64,000 bases of DNA from Microbacteriaceae bacterium (GTDB lineage Bacteria > Actinomycetota > Actinomycetes > Actinomycetales > Microbacteriaceae): the NCBI GenBank assembly GCA_025464995.1, contig JAODMO010000055.1, forward strand, positions 62,001 to 126,000, written 5' to 3'. Both the position numbers and the translations under genes were made by a program. Each line of letters begins with the position of its first letter. Within the stretch, counting starts at the first letter, position 1. This document shows, piece after piece, positions 38,102 through 47,468 of this stretch. Under the pieces are notes generated by a model. The model had not been told where the DNA came from, ran no database searches, and worked only from the letters and a program-made list of their open reading frames with translations.

Positions 38102-39442
38102 TCAGTCCGTGAGGTCGCGGAGCGCCGGAAGCAGCGCGACGGCGGCCCCGGCCGCGAGAAGCACCACGAGCGACACCCCAAACGGTGCCCAGCCCCGACC
38201 CGCCTGTTCGTGGGTGCGTACCGCGCGGGCCAGCAGGTACGCCGACGCGGTCAACAACGCCCAGGCCGCAGAAGCGGTGCGGGTGTGGTCGGCCAACACG
38301 AGCGACTTGCGATCGGATGCGGCGAGCACGACCGTCGCGAAGAGCAGCACAATGGCCAGCCCGGTGACGGCGAACGGCGTGTACATCTCCGGGAAGAGGA
38401 CGGCGATCGCCGCGGCGATGCCCGCGACGACGGCGGGGAGCACTGCGATCGACCACGCGGCGGCGGTGTAGGCCTGCGTCGGGCGTTGCACCGTGCCGGT
38501 GCGGATATTCGGGTTCATGCCGAACGGCTGGTACTCGATCTCGCCGAGGGCGGCGACGGCGGCGTTGCCTCTGCGCATGACCGGGCGGAACGGCGCGGCC
38601 TCGACGGCACCAGCACCAGCACCAGCACTGTCACCGGCGGCTGAGGTGGCCAACACCGGCGCCGTCGTCGCGGCTGCCGCCGTTGTCGGGCTGGGAACAG
38701 TCACGGCAGCCGTCTGTGGAGCAGGAAGCGGCTCGCCCGGCGGAGCGGCGGAAACAGCGGCGACGGGCGCGGCTGCGTCGGGCGGGTCAGTGACGGGCGC
38801 CACAGTGACGGGCGCCACAGCGACGGGCCCGGTGACAACCGGCTCGTCGACCGGTGTGGCCGCCCGCGCGGGCGACGGAGCGGGAGTGAAGGTGTGAGTG
38901 CGGCTGTAGGGCCCGCCCGCCTGGGTGGTTGCCGACGACATCGACGATCCGGTGCTGTGCACGGGTGCCTCGGAGAGCGACGCGGCGGCCGCCGTCGACG
39001 CGACGCGGGTCGCCGCACCGGAGTTCGCGGCGCGCAGCGAACCGGCGGCGCCGACGGCGTACACGGGCTTCTCGGCGGCCGCCTCGGTCAGCTGTCTCTG
39101 CATGGCGCGGGTCGCCTCGGCGTCGCGGAGCTGGCGTCGAGTGGGGAAAGCACCGTCACCGTCACCGTCGGCGTCACCGTCGCCGACGCCGACGCTGTTC
39201 GCTGCCGCGATGGCTGCCTGTGAGGCCTCGGGGTTCTCGACGATGACACGCTTGACCGTCGGTGCCGATGGCGAGGGCGCGCGGTTGACGACCGGGCCGG
39301 GCAGGTTGGCCCACGCCGGCGTCGCGGCGAGCGGCTCGAGCGCGTGCGTCCACGCCGTGCCATCCCACCATCGACGCTGGGAGGTGCCTCGTGGGTCCGG
39401 GTACCATCCGGCGGGTATCGGTGTCGACGGTCGTTCGGTCAT
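38102..39442 (-). CDS. DUF2510 membrane protein (copy A)
   Basis: A 446-aa protein with an N-terminal DUF2510 motif (IPAGWYPDPRGTSQRRWWDG), a long Ala/Pro/Thr/Val-rich low-complexity middle and about four C-terminal transmembrane helices (residues about 330-440). DUF2510 is a short actinobacterial Trp-rich module of unknown function, commonly fused to membrane regions. The ATG follows a TGTAGT box by 7 nt. It is one of two adjacent DUF2510 genes with unrelated linkers. Confidence 0.8.
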   Translation of the reverse strand: MTERPSTPIPAGWYPDPRGTSQRRWWDGTAWTHALEPLAATPAWANLPGPVVNRAPSPSAPTVKRVIVENPEASQAAIAAANSVGVGDGDADGDGDGAFPTRRQLRDAEATRAMQRQLTEAAAEKPVYAVGAAGSLRAANSGAATRVASTAAAASLSEAPVHSTGSSMSSATTQAGGPYSRTHTFTPAPSPARAATPVDEPVVTGPVAVAPVTVAPVTDPPDAAAPVAAVSAAPPGEPLPAPQTAAVTVPSPTTAAAATTAPVLATSAAGDSAGAGAGAVEAAPFRPVMRRGNAAVAALGEIEYQPFGMNPNIRTGTVQRPTQAYTAAAWSIAVLPAVVAGIAAAIAVLFPEMYTPFAVTGLAIVLLFATVVLAASDRKSLVLADHTRTASAAWALLTASAYLLARAVRTHEQAGRGWAPFGVSLVVLLAAGAAVALLPALRDLTD

Positions 39443-39449
39443 TCGGGTG

Positions 39450-39455
39450 ACTACA
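39450..39455 (-). promoter_or_regulatory. -10 box TGTAGT of DUF2510 gene A
   Basis: On the minus strand TGTAGT ends 7 nt before the ATG; predicted leaderless. Confidence 0.4.
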
Positions 39456-39665
39456 CTTCCATGCTCGGGTTACGCGAAAGTCGTGCGAACCGACCCGCCT
39501 CGACCTAGGGAGCCGAGAACCTGCCGGATGAAGCGGATGAAGCGGGTAAGACGGGTACTGCCGGTACTGCGTGCGACGCGGCGCCTTCGGGTGCTGGGGA
39601 CGCGCGAAGGCGCACAAGCCGTAGCTCGCGCGCCATCGTGTTGTTCATGTCATGGTCTTCCTAAA

Positions 39666-40826
39666 CTACTGTTCGATGCCCCATACGCCCCAGTCGAGCA
39701 CCTGCCACTCGATCCATCCATTGGCTCGCTCGAGGCTCACCGAGATGTCGGAGTTCTTTCCGCTCGAGCTGACCGCCTGGCAGACGGTCAGCTCGCCGAA
39801 GAGTACGGGGGGAGTGACGGGGCAGGTGACGCTCATCTCCGCGCCGCTGATGAGGAGCGCGTCGCCCTCGACCGACGCCTCGAGCTGCGAGGTGAACACG
39901 CCGGGGAGTACCGCGATGAGCAGGCCGGGGATGGCGACGACCGACGCGAGGTGCAGCGTGCCGAGCCCGAACCAGACAAGCACCGGGCCGATGCCGTGTC
40001 CCGACTCGCGGACGACGGCGCGGGCGCGCGCCACCAGGTAGATCGGCGCGGTCAGCAGCGACCAGGTCCAGTGGGCGGGTCGCTCGACGCCCCGCCGGCG
40101 CAGCATGCGCTGGTCGACGAAGGCGAGCACGATGACGATGAGGTACGGAACAGTCAGGATGGCGATGAACACCGAGACGTTGCTTCCCATGCCGAGAGCT
40201 GTCAGCAGCAGGAGGCTCAGCACGAGCTGGAACAACGGCAGCATGGCGATGATCCAAGCCGGGGCCGTGCTCACGAGGGGGCTCTCGGCGTGAACGGTGG
40301 CGTATGGCCCCGGCGCGGCCGCCGTGCGACGAGCGGAGGCACGCGTGGCCGGTTCCGCGCCGAATAGCGAGTCGAACGACGGCGTGGGTGCGGCGTGCTG
40401 GCTGTGCGGTGCGCCGCCGAACGGTGCGCCGCCGAACGCTGCGCCGTCCTGGGGGGAGGAGTCGTGTCGGGGGAAATCCTGCTGCGAGGAGTCGGAGTGG
40501 CCGGCCTGTTCGTCGGTCGACGCCGGGGGTTCGTCGATCTTCGTGAAGGCTCGTGGGGGCTCGAGGGCGCGGAGGGTGGCCGCGGTCGGGCGCACTGCTG
40601 CGGAGGGTTCGCGTTCGCTGTGCTGGCGTTCGCGCTCGCGCTCCTCCCGTCGAGTGGGCAGTTCGTCGTCTGCCCAGGCGAACTTGGTGTCCTGCATCAC
40701 CATCGGCTGGCGGGCGGCGGAGGTCTGCTCCGTCCACGCGTGGTTGTTCCACCACCGCAGTTGCGGCAGACCAAGCGGGTCCGGGTACCAGCCAGCTGGC
40801 GCACCGAACGAATCGTCTTGTGACAC
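39666..40826 (-). CDS. DUF2510 membrane protein (copy B) with DUF4333-like end
   Basis: A 386-aa protein: DUF2510 at the start (GAPAGWYPDPLGLPQLRWWNN), an acidic/low-complexity middle, about four transmembrane helices (residues about 200-320) and a final extracytoplasmic stretch, VTCPVTPPVLFGELTVCQAV, whose C-P and later C resemble DUF4333. The GTG at 40826 is preceded by AAGGGGA; a frame extends upstream to 40889 through the leader. A TATACT box on the minus strand at 40873-40878 is the probable -10. Function unknown. Confidence 0.75.
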   Translation of the reverse strand: MSQDDSFGAPAGWYPDPLGLPQLRWWNNHAWTEQTSAARQPMVMQDTKFAWADDELPTRREERERERQHSEREPSAAVRPTAATLRALEPPRAFTKIDEPPASTDEQAGHSDSSQQDFPRHDSSPQDGAAFGGAPFGGAPHSQHAAPTPSFDSLFGAEPATRASARRTAAAPGPYATVHAESPLVSTAPAWIIAMLPLFQLVLSLLLLTALGMGSNVSVFIAILTVPYLIVIVLAFVDQRMLRRRGVERPAHWTWSLLTAPIYLVARARAVVRESGHGIGPVLVWFGLGTLHLASVVAIPGLLIAVLPGVFTSQLEASVEGDALLISGAEMSVTCPVTPPVLFGELTVCQAVSSSGKNSDISVSLERANGWIEWQVLDWGVWGIEQ

Positions 40827-40872
40827 TGTGTCGTTCCCCTTTTCGGAAGGCTGATCTTCCGACTTGTTCCCG

Positions 40873-40878
40873 AGTATA
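40873..40878 (-). promoter_or_regulatory. -10 box TATACT of DUF2510 gene B
   Basis: A near-consensus -10 on the minus strand, giving a leader of about 40 nt with a ribosome site before the GTG at 40826. Confidence 0.45.
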
Positions 40879-41036
40879 GGTAAAGGCAACTCGCAAAAGC
40901 ATCATTTCTCACGTTGCCAACGCACCCCCAAAGTCGGGGGTGCACGCGGCTTTTCCCGGCGTGATCGGATGTTGTCGGCAGTACGGTTCGGAGCGATTCG
41001 CCACCGTTCACATTCGAGACACCGTCCGTTCACCGC

Positions 41037-41042
41037 TACACT
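41037..41042 (+). promoter_or_regulatory. -10 box TACACT of the PiT gene
   Basis: TACACT ends 8 nt before the GTG at 41051, supporting that start over an upstream in-frame ATG at 40940. Confidence 0.45.
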
Positions 41043-41050
41043 CGGGGACA

Positions 41051-42262
41051 GTGGACATCCAGCTCATGGTCGCGCTAGTCATCGCACTGGCTCTCTTCTT
41101 CGACTTCACCAACGGGTTTCACGACACCGCGAACGCCATGGCTACACCCATCGCCACGGGTGCCCTCAAGCCGAAGAACGCGGTGGCCATCGCGGCGGTG
41201 CTCAACCTCGTCGGCGCGTTCCTCTCTACCGAGGTGGCACGCACGATCTCGGGCGGCCTCATCCGCGAGGGCGACGGCGGCGTGCAGATAACGCCCGTCA
41301 TGATCTTCGCGGGGCTCATCGGCGCGACGCTGTGGAACATGATCACGTGGCTGCTCGGTCTCCCGTCGAGCTCGAGCCACGCCCTCTTCGGCGGGCTCAT
41401 CGGGGCCGCGATCGTCGGCGCCGGAGCCGGGTCGGTCGACTTCTCGGTTCTCGTCTCGAAGGTGCTGCTCCCCGCACTCCTCGCTCCACTCACTGCGGGG
41501 CTCGTGTCGTACGTCGTCACGAGGCTCGCCTACGGCATAACGAAGAAGCGGCAGCGTGCCGGCTTCAAGCACGGACAGGTCTTCACCTCCTCGCTGGTCT
41601 CGCTCGCGCACGGCACCAACGACGCGCAGAAGACCATGGGTGTCATCACCCTCGCGCTCATCGCGGGCGGCTTCCAGTCCGCCGGCTCCGGCCCGGTGTT
41701 CTGGGTCGTCGCCGTGTGCGCCCTCGCTATCGCGCTCGGCACCTACACCGGCGGGTGGCGCATCATCCGCACCATGGGCAAGGGCCTCACCGAGATCGAG
41801 CCGGGCCAGGGCTTCGCCGCCGAGGCGTCCACCGCCGCCACCATCCTCGCCTCGTCGCACCTCGGATTCGCCCTCTCCACGACGCAGGTGTCGAGCGGCT
41901 CGGTCATCGGCACGGGCATCGGGCGCAGGGGCGCCTCTGTGCGCTGGCGTACCGCGGGACGAATCGCCCTCGGATGGCTCATCACCATCCCGGCCGCCGG
42001 CATCGTGGGCGCACTCGCGGCCCTCGTCGCAGGCACGGGAATGGTGGGAATCATCATCGACACCGTCGTGGCGATCGTGCTCATCGCCGTCATCTTCCTG
42101 CACTCCCGCCGCAACAACGTCTCCGCCCGCAACATCCACGACGAACCGACCGAGCTCGTGCGACCGAGACTGACGCGCAAGCAGCGGAAGGCTCGCGAGG
42201 AGGGACCGGGGCTCGGAGGGCCCACAGACGTGGCGACGGGAAGCGACGGTGTCGCATCATGA
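41051..42262 (+). CDS. Low-affinity inorganic phosphate transporter (PiT family)
   Basis: Phosphate:cation symporter of 403 aa. The two family repeats are present: DFTNGFHDTANA at residues 18-29 and SLAHGTNDAQKTMGVI in the second half, each with the Asn-Asp/His pattern, and GLPSSSSHALFGGLIGA. About ten transmembrane helices and a cytoplasmic C-terminal tail. Start chosen at the GTG behind the -10 box. A 67-aa membrane protein overlaps its stop (ATGA), so the two are coupled. Confidence 0.92.
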   Translation: MDIQLMVALVIALALFFDFTNGFHDTANAMATPIATGALKPKNAVAIAAVLNLVGAFLSTEVARTISGGLIREGDGGVQITPVMIFAGLIGATLWNMITWLLGLPSSSSHALFGGLIGAAIVGAGAGSVDFSVLVSKVLLPALLAPLTAGLVSYVVTRLAYGITKKRQRAGFKHGQVFTSSLVSLAHGTNDAQKTMGVITLALIAGGFQSAGSGPVFWVVAVCALAIALGTYTGGWRIIRTMGKGLTEIEPGQGFAAEASTAATILASSHLGFALSTTQVSSGSVIGTGIGRRGASVRWRTAGRIALGWLITIPAAGIVGALAALVAGTGMVGIIIDTVVAIVLIAVIFLHSRRNNVSARNIHDEPTELVRPRLTRKQRKAREEGPGLGGPTDVATGSDGVAS

Positions 42263-42462
42263 TCGACTGGGCCGCCTTCCTCGTCGTGCTCCTCGCGACC
42301 CTCCTCGGCGCCAGCCTCGTGGTGACCCTGTACTCGCTCGGCCTCCGACTGCTCGACCGCTCGACGGGTGCCAGACGCGTCGCCGGTATCGCCTGTTTCG
42401 TGGTGTGCGCGCTCGTCGTCCTGTACGGCGTCTACCTCATCATCCCCGCCCTGCACCGCTAG
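42259..42462 (+). CDS. Small two-helix membrane protein coupled to PiT
   Basis: A 67-aa protein with two transmembrane helices (residues about 4-27 and 42-63) joined by a basic loop (RLLDRSTGARRVAG). Its ATG overlaps the PiT stop as ATGA. By tight linkage it may be a transporter accessory subunit, but I know no family for it. Confidence 0.7.
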   Translation: MIDWAAFLVVLLATLLGASLVVTLYSLGLRLLDRSTGARRVAGIACFVVCALVVLYGVYLIIPALHR

Positions 42463-42503
42463 CGGTTTCGGGATCCACCGGATTCGGATCTCCGCCGCGT
42501 AGG

Positions 42504-42523
42504 TAGGCTTGACGCACAGTCAA
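42504..42523 (+). promoter_or_regulatory. aspA -10 box and overlapping palindrome
   Basis: TAGGCT at 42504-42509 is the likely -10, giving a short leader of about 21 nt with AAAGGAGA before the ATG. An inverted repeat TTGAC-gcaca-GTCAA at 42509-42523 begins on the last base of the -10 and covers the start point, an operator-like position. Its half-sites are the same words as in the exporter operators at 6599-6642, with a 5- instead of 4-bp spacer. Confidence 0.45.
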
Positions 42524-42536
42524 AGGAGATTGCGAA

Positions 42537-44105
42537 ATGACGAACCCGTCAACAACCACGACGCCACAAGCGCCACGCACCACCCCCATCCCGATCGACG
42601 AGCACGACGTCGCACCGACCCGCATCGAGACCGATTCCCTCGGTTCGCTCGCCGTTCCCGTGAGCGCGTACTGGGGCATCCACACCGCCCGGGCGCTGGT
42701 CAATTTCCCCATCACCCGCCGCGCCATCTCGAACTACCCCGACCTGATCCGGGCGCTCGCTCGAGTGAAGCAGGCTGCCGCCCGCGCCAACGCGGAGATC
42801 GGCGTGCTGTCGCAGGAGAAGGCCGACATCATCGACCGCGTCTGCGAGGAGATCGTCGGCGGGGCGCTGCACAAGGAATTCTGCGTCGGCGTCATCCAGG
42901 GCGGCGCCGGCACGAGCACCAACATGAACACGAACGAGATCATCGCCAATCGCGGCCTGGAGCTCATGGGCTACGAACGCGGCGACTACGGCCACTTGAG
43001 CCCGATCGACGACGTCAACCGCAGCCAGAGCACCAACGACGTGTACCCGACGGCCATCAAACTCGCCATGGTGTTCGGCGTGCAGCGGCTGCTCGCCGAG
43101 CACCGGCTGTTGACGGCCTCCTTCAACGCCAAGGGCATCGAGTTCAACGACATCCTCAAGGTGGGGCGCACGCAGCTTCAGGACGCCGTTCCGATGACCC
43201 TCGGGCAGGAGTTCCGCGGCTTCGCGCACACGCTGGCCGAGGACTACGACCGCCTTGACGAGGTGATCAAGTGGCTCAACGAGATCAATCTCGGCGCCAC
43301 CGCGATCGGCACCGGCATCACCGCGGACGCCCGCTATGCCGACGCCGTTCGTGAGCACCTCGTCGACGTGACGGGCATCCCCATGGAGACGGCCCCCGAC
43401 CTCATCGAGGCCACCTCCGACGCCGGAATCTTCATGACGCTCAGCGGCACCCTCAAGCGCGCCGCCGTGAAGCTCTCGAAGATATGCAATGATCTCCGCC
43501 TCCTCAGCTCGGGCCCGCAAGCGGGAATCGGCGAGATCAACCTACCGCCGCGCCAAGCCGGCTCATCGATCATGCCGGGCAAGGTGAACCCCGTCATCCC
43601 TGAGGTCGTCAACCAGGTCGCCTTCAGTGTCGTCGGCGCGGATGCGACGGTGACGGCGGCCGCGGAGGCGGGTCAACTGCAGCTGAACGCGTTCGAGCCG
43701 GTCATCGCGCACTCGATCCTGCAGTCGCTCTCCTGGATGACGAAGGCGTGTTACACCCTCCGCGTCAACTGCATCGACGGGATCACCGCGAACGTCGCGC
43801 GTCTCGCCCAGCAGGTCGAGTCGTCGGTGGGTGTCGTCACGGCACTGACGCCGTATATCGGGTACACCGCGTCGGCGGCCCTCGCGCACACGGCGCTCAC
43901 GACCAACTCCTCGATCGCCGAGCTCTGCGTGCAGGCGGGGCTCATGACGGAAGCCGAGGTGCGTCGCGTGCTGTCGCCCGAGCGGCTGAGCGGGATGGTG
44001 CCGATCACGTCGGCCATCACGCTGCCCGTTCCGAACGCGACGGAGCGGAGCCCTCGGGAGCCACGGGCGACCGAGGCCAGCCCGCTCGCGCCGACGGAGC
44101 CGTAG
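42537..44105 (+). CDS. aspA: Aspartate ammonia-lyase
   Basis: Interconverts aspartate with fumarate and ammonia. The 522-aa protein has the fumarase/aspartase signature GSSIMPGKVNPVIPE with the catalytic serine loop, plus GAGTSTNMNTNEIIANR and STNDVYPTA. The loop and GRTQLQDAVPMTLGQEF are typical of aspartase rather than fumarase. The first 28 residues (Thr/Pro-rich) and the last 20 (Glu/Pro-rich) are extra relative to E. coli AspA (478 aa). Single gene with its own promoter. Confidence 0.93.
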   Translation: MTNPSTTTTPQAPRTTPIPIDEHDVAPTRIETDSLGSLAVPVSAYWGIHTARALVNFPITRRAISNYPDLIRALARVKQAAARANAEIGVLSQEKADIIDRVCEEIVGGALHKEFCVGVIQGGAGTSTNMNTNEIIANRGLELMGYERGDYGHLSPIDDVNRSQSTNDVYPTAIKLAMVFGVQRLLAEHRLLTASFNAKGIEFNDILKVGRTQLQDAVPMTLGQEFRGFAHTLAEDYDRLDEVIKWLNEINLGATAIGTGITADARYADAVREHLVDVTGIPMETAPDLIEATSDAGIFMTLSGTLKRAAVKLSKICNDLRLLSSGPQAGIGEINLPPRQAGSSIMPGKVNPVIPEVVNQVAFSVVGADATVTAAAEAGQLQLNAFEPVIAHSILQSLSWMTKACYTLRVNCIDGITANVARLAQQVESSVGVVTALTPYIGYTASAALAHTALTTNSSIAELCVQAGLMTEAEVRRVLSPERLSGMVPITSAITLPVPNATERSPREPRATEASPLAPTEP

Positions 44106-44148
44106 TCGGCGGAGCCCGCCTAGTCGGACGAGCCGCCGGGCCGCGAGG

Positions 44149-44868
44149 CTACGCCTTCGGCTCGTCCTCGTCCTCGGCGGCGGCGACGTCGTCGGTGCGG
44201 TCATCTTCGCCCGGGGCGTCTGTCGTCACGGTGGCATCCGCATCGAACGCGGCCTCGGCACTGAACGGGTCAACCGTGGCGGCGACGGGCTCGACGACGA
44301 TGGCGTCGTCGTCGCGGTTCTCGTCATCATCATCGACGTCGTCTTCGAGAGCCCGGTCTCGAGCCTCGCTCACCGAGAGCGTCACGCGCTCGACGGCGTC
44401 TTCGCCACGGTCTTTGATGTCGGTCGCCGTCTTGACCACCTGGTCTTTCACGTCGTCCGCGACGCCGCCGACCCGCCCGGCGACCGATCGTGCCGTCGCC
44501 GAGGTGCGGTCTGCGACATCCTTGGCGGTGCTCGCGGTCTTGTCGGCGATGTCCTTCGCGGTAGCCGCGACGTCCTTGGCCGTCGCGGCGGTCTTGTCGG
44601 CGATGTCCTTGGCCGTGGCGGCGACGTCCCGAGCGGTCGCGGAGGTTCTCTCTGCGACATCCTTCGCTATCGTCCCGGCGCGGTCGCGCACGATCGGCGC
44701 TTGCGTGCGGGCGTAGCCCTCGATGTCGGAGCGCACGCGCGTGACGCGGGGGTCGCTCCAATAGTGCTGGGCCGCCGACTTCAGCTTGTCGTACCGCTCG
44801 TGGCCGGCGCGAGCGCCGAGCACGTAGCCGATGATGAGACCGACGATGAGGAGGAGTTTGCGCTTCAT
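44149..44868 (-). CDS. YtxH-like membrane-anchored repeat protein
   Basis: A 239-aa protein with one N-terminal transmembrane helix followed by a Gly-x-x-x-Gly-like stretch (LIIGYVLGARAGHERYDKL), which is YtxH-like, then amphipathic repeats rich in Ala, Lys, Asp and Thr with two nearly identical 18-residue units (TAKDVAATAKDIADKT, about residues 75-110), LEA-like in composition, and a very acidic disordered tail. Its ATG overlaps the LigD stop by 4 nt (ATGA), so it is translated after LigD. Likely a stress-linked envelope protein; no known link to end joining. Confidence 0.8.
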   Translation of the reverse strand: MKRKLLLIVGLIIGYVLGARAGHERYDKLKSAAQHYWSDPRVTRVRSDIEGYARTQAPIVRDRAGTIAKDVAERTSATARDVAATAKDIADKTAATAKDVAATAKDIADKTASTAKDVADRTSATARSVAGRVGGVADDVKDQVVKTATDIKDRGEDAVERVTLSVSEARDRALEDDVDDDDENRDDDAIVVEPVAATVDPFSAEAAFDADATVTTDAPGEDDRTDDVAAAEDEDEPKA

Positions 44869-47381
44869 GGCTCTACCCTAGCCAGCGCGGCGGGGTCGTC
44901 GACAATCACGTCGTCGATGTCCTTGTCTGGCCGCCACCCGCGCCACGTCGGTTGGCGCAGTCGTCGCGTGGGCGTCCACTCCGCAAACTCCACCTCACCC
45001 ACGAGGCGCGGGGTGACCCACACGGCGTCCCTCGCGTCGGCGTTGGGCACGTCGCTCACGGCGCTCGTCTTGCGGGCGAGGCGCTTGAGCCGGGGCAGCA
45101 TCTCGTCGAGAGCCTTCTCGTCGAATCCGGTGCCGACGCGCCCGACGTATCGCAGGCCCCCCTCGTCGGGCACCCCCATGAGGAGCGACCCCACGCGCTG
45201 CTCCCGCGAGCCGCGGCCCGGTCGCCAGCCGACGATGACCACCTCCTGCGCCTGGTGGTGCTTGAGCTTCGTCCAGGTGCGCGACCGCACGCCCGGCGAG
45301 TAGAGCCCGTCGCGCTTCTTCGCCATGACCCCCTCGAGGCCGAGGGCGGCACTGCTGTCCATGGCGGATTCGAGGTCGCCCTCGAAGACGGGCGGCACCT
45401 GCACCGCGCCGACCGAGTGCACGACTTCCTCGAGGATCTCCCGCCGGCGGGAGTACGGCTCGCGCAGGAGCGAGTCGCCGTGCGCCTCCAGCACGTCGAA
45501 GACCATGAAGTGCACCGGGATGTCGCGCATCGCGCGTTCGACGTCCGCGCTCTTGCGCAGCTGCATCCGGCCCTGCAGCCGGCCGAAGTCGGGGCGGTTG
45601 CCACGGCCGAGCGCCACGATCTCCCCGTCGAGCACGCAGTCGCCGTCGACGGCCGTGGCGAGCGCCTCGAGCTCGGGGTATGTCACCGACACGTCGATGC
45701 CGTTGCGGCTGAAGAGCCGCACCGTGCCTGCGCGCACCTCGGCGATCGCCCGGATGCCGTCCCACTTCATCTCGAACGCCCACTCGCTCTCGTCGTCGAT
45801 CGAACCCGCGTCGCCGAGGGTCGCGAGCATGGGGGAGGGCGGCAGCGCCGGGGCGGCGGGCGCGTCCGGCTTCGGGGAGGACTTCCTCGTGGCCGGACGG
45901 TGGTCGTGGTACTCCTTGTGCTGCGGGTTCTGGTCTTTCATGAGATGGATGAGCCAGTTGTTCTCGCCGCGGTCTCCCGAGCCGCCGCTGTGGATGAGCG
46001 CGTAGCGGTGGGTGCCGTGTTTCTCCCCGTGCAGCACGGCGATGACCTCCTCGCCGTCGCGCCACTTCTCCAGCTCGTACGTTCCGGAGTCCCAGATCGT
46101 CACCTCGCCCGCGCCGTACTCGCCCGCGGGGATGCGCCCCTCGAACGACCCGTACTCGATCGGGTGGTCTTCGGTCTGCACCGCGAGGTGGTTCTTCGCC
46201 ACCTCGGTCGGCACCCCCTTCGGCAGCGCCCAACTGACGAGCACGCCGTCGTGCTCGAGTCGGAAGTCGTAGTGCAACCGTCTCGCGTGATGCTCTTGGA
46301 TGACGAAGCTCATGCCCGCCGAGGTGCCGTCTGCCGGTGACGGTCGGGATGATGCGGACGGAACCGGCTCGGGGGTCTTGCCGGCGTCGCGCATGCTCCG
46401 GTACTTCTCCAGCCGGTCGGTGCCGGTCGACTCAACGGTCGCCATCCGCTCGGCCGTCGGTTCGAGCGACGCGAGGTGGCCCGCGGCCAGCCCCGCGAGC
46501 GGGTCGCCGCGGCGGGCGACACGGGCGAGCACCTCGGTGTAGTCGAGCTGCGCGAGGTTCTTGCTCGCGAGCTCCCGCCAGGTGCGCGGGGCCGCGACGG
46601 TGGGGTGTTCCCTGCCGCGCAGCGAGTACGGCACGATCGTCGTCTTGTTTCCGTTGTTCTGGCTCCAGTCGACGAGCACCTTGCCGTCGCGCAGCGACTT
46701 CTTCATGTCGCTCACCACGAGGTCGGGGTGATCCGCCTCGAGTGCCCGCGCGAGCTCGTGGGCGACCGCCGACACCTCGTCGCTCGTCTGCTTGCCGTCG
46801 AGCGCGGCGTACAGGTGGATGCCCTTGCTCCCGCTCGTCACCGGCATGGGGTCGAGACCCATGCCGGTGAGGATGTCGCGGGCGAACCGCGCCACCTCGG
46901 CGCACTCCGCCAGCCCGGTACCCGGCCCGGGGTCGAGATCGAGCACGAGCCGGTCGGGGTTCTGCCGCACCCCCGTGCGTCCAAACCGCCACTGCGGCAC
47001 GTGGATCTCGAGCGCCGCGATCTGGGCGAGCCAGGTGAGGGTCGCGAGGTCGTTGACGAGCGGGTATTCGTTGGTGTGATCCTTGTGTTCGATCGACCGG
47101 CGCTTGACCCACGACGGCGTCGAGTCGTCGAGGTTCTTCTGGAAGAACATCTGCCCGGGGGCATCCGCCGTTCCGACCCCGTGCACCCAGCGTTTGCGCG
47201 TCGCCGGCCGGTACTCGGAATGGGGGAGGAGCACCTCGGCGACGCGAGCGTAATAGTCGAGGATGTCGGCCTTGGTCGTTCCGGTCTCCGGGTAGAGCAC
47301 CTTGTCGAGGTGCGTGAGCTTCACGCGATGACCGTCGATGGACACGATCTGGGAGCCGTCTGTGCGGGAGGTCGGAGCCAT
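44865..47381 (-). CDS. ligD: ATP-dependent DNA ligase D (Pol-PE-Lig)
   Basis: Multifunctional end-joining enzyme that fills, trims and seals Ku-bound breaks. The 838 aa contain a primase-polymerase domain (metal Asp148 and Asp150 in LDLDPGPG, Asp238 in LVDWSQNNGNK), a phosphoesterase domain from about residue 355 (EHHARRLHYDFRLE), and the ligase domain with adenylation Lys539 in FEMKWDGIRA, then EGVMAKKRDG and the OB fold. The order matches mycobacterial LigD. The ATG at 47381 is used; the open frame continues upstream through the Ku region as a shadow. It is divergent from ku. Confidence 0.96.
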   Translation of the reverse strand: MAPTSRTDGSQIVSIDGHRVKLTHLDKVLYPETGTTKADILDYYARVAEVLLPHSEYRPATRKRWVHGVGTADAPGQMFFQKNLDDSTPSWVKRRSIEHKDHTNEYPLVNDLATLTWLAQIAALEIHVPQWRFGRTGVRQNPDRLVLDLDPGPGTGLAECAEVARFARDILTGMGLDPMPVTSGSKGIHLYAALDGKQTSDEVSAVAHELARALEADHPDLVVSDMKKSLRDGKVLVDWSQNNGNKTTIVPYSLRGREHPTVAAPRTWRELASKNLAQLDYTEVLARVARRGDPLAGLAAGHLASLEPTAERMATVESTGTDRLEKYRSMRDAGKTPEPVPSASSRPSPADGTSAGMSFVIQEHHARRLHYDFRLEHDGVLVSWALPKGVPTEVAKNHLAVQTEDHPIEYGSFEGRIPAGEYGAGEVTIWDSGTYELEKWRDGEEVIAVLHGEKHGTHRYALIHSGGSGDRGENNWLIHLMKDQNPQHKEYHDHRPATRKSSPKPDAPAAPALPPSPMLATLGDAGSIDDESEWAFEMKWDGIRAIAEVRAGTVRLFSRNGIDVSVTYPELEALATAVDGDCVLDGEIVALGRGNRPDFGRLQGRMQLRKSADVERAMRDIPVHFMVFDVLEAHGDSLLREPYSRRREILEEVVHSVGAVQVPPVFEGDLESAMDSSAALGLEGVMAKKRDGLYSPGVRSRTWTKLKHHQAQEVVIVGWRPGRGSREQRVGSLLMGVPDEGGLRYVGRVGTGFDEKALDEMLPRLKRLARKTSAVSDVPNADARDAVWVTPRLVGEVEFAEWTPTRRLRQPTWRGWRPDKDIDDVIVDDPAALARVEP

Positions 47382-47468
47382 CCCATCATCCTGCCCGGAT
47401 GTCCAGCGCGGGGCCAGCCATTGCACGGGGCGCGCACGGCGTGTGTACTGGTCGCCTGAGGAGGAATC

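Noticed and set aside
44107-44138. CGGCGG/CCGCCG inverted repeat between aspA and the YtxH-like gene
   Set aside because: Only a 6-bp stem with a 20-nt loop and no T-run; too weak to call a terminator.
47382-47468. SOS (LexA) box between ligD and ku
   Set aside because: No GAAC-N4-GTTC palindrome is present in the 87-nt divergent gap.
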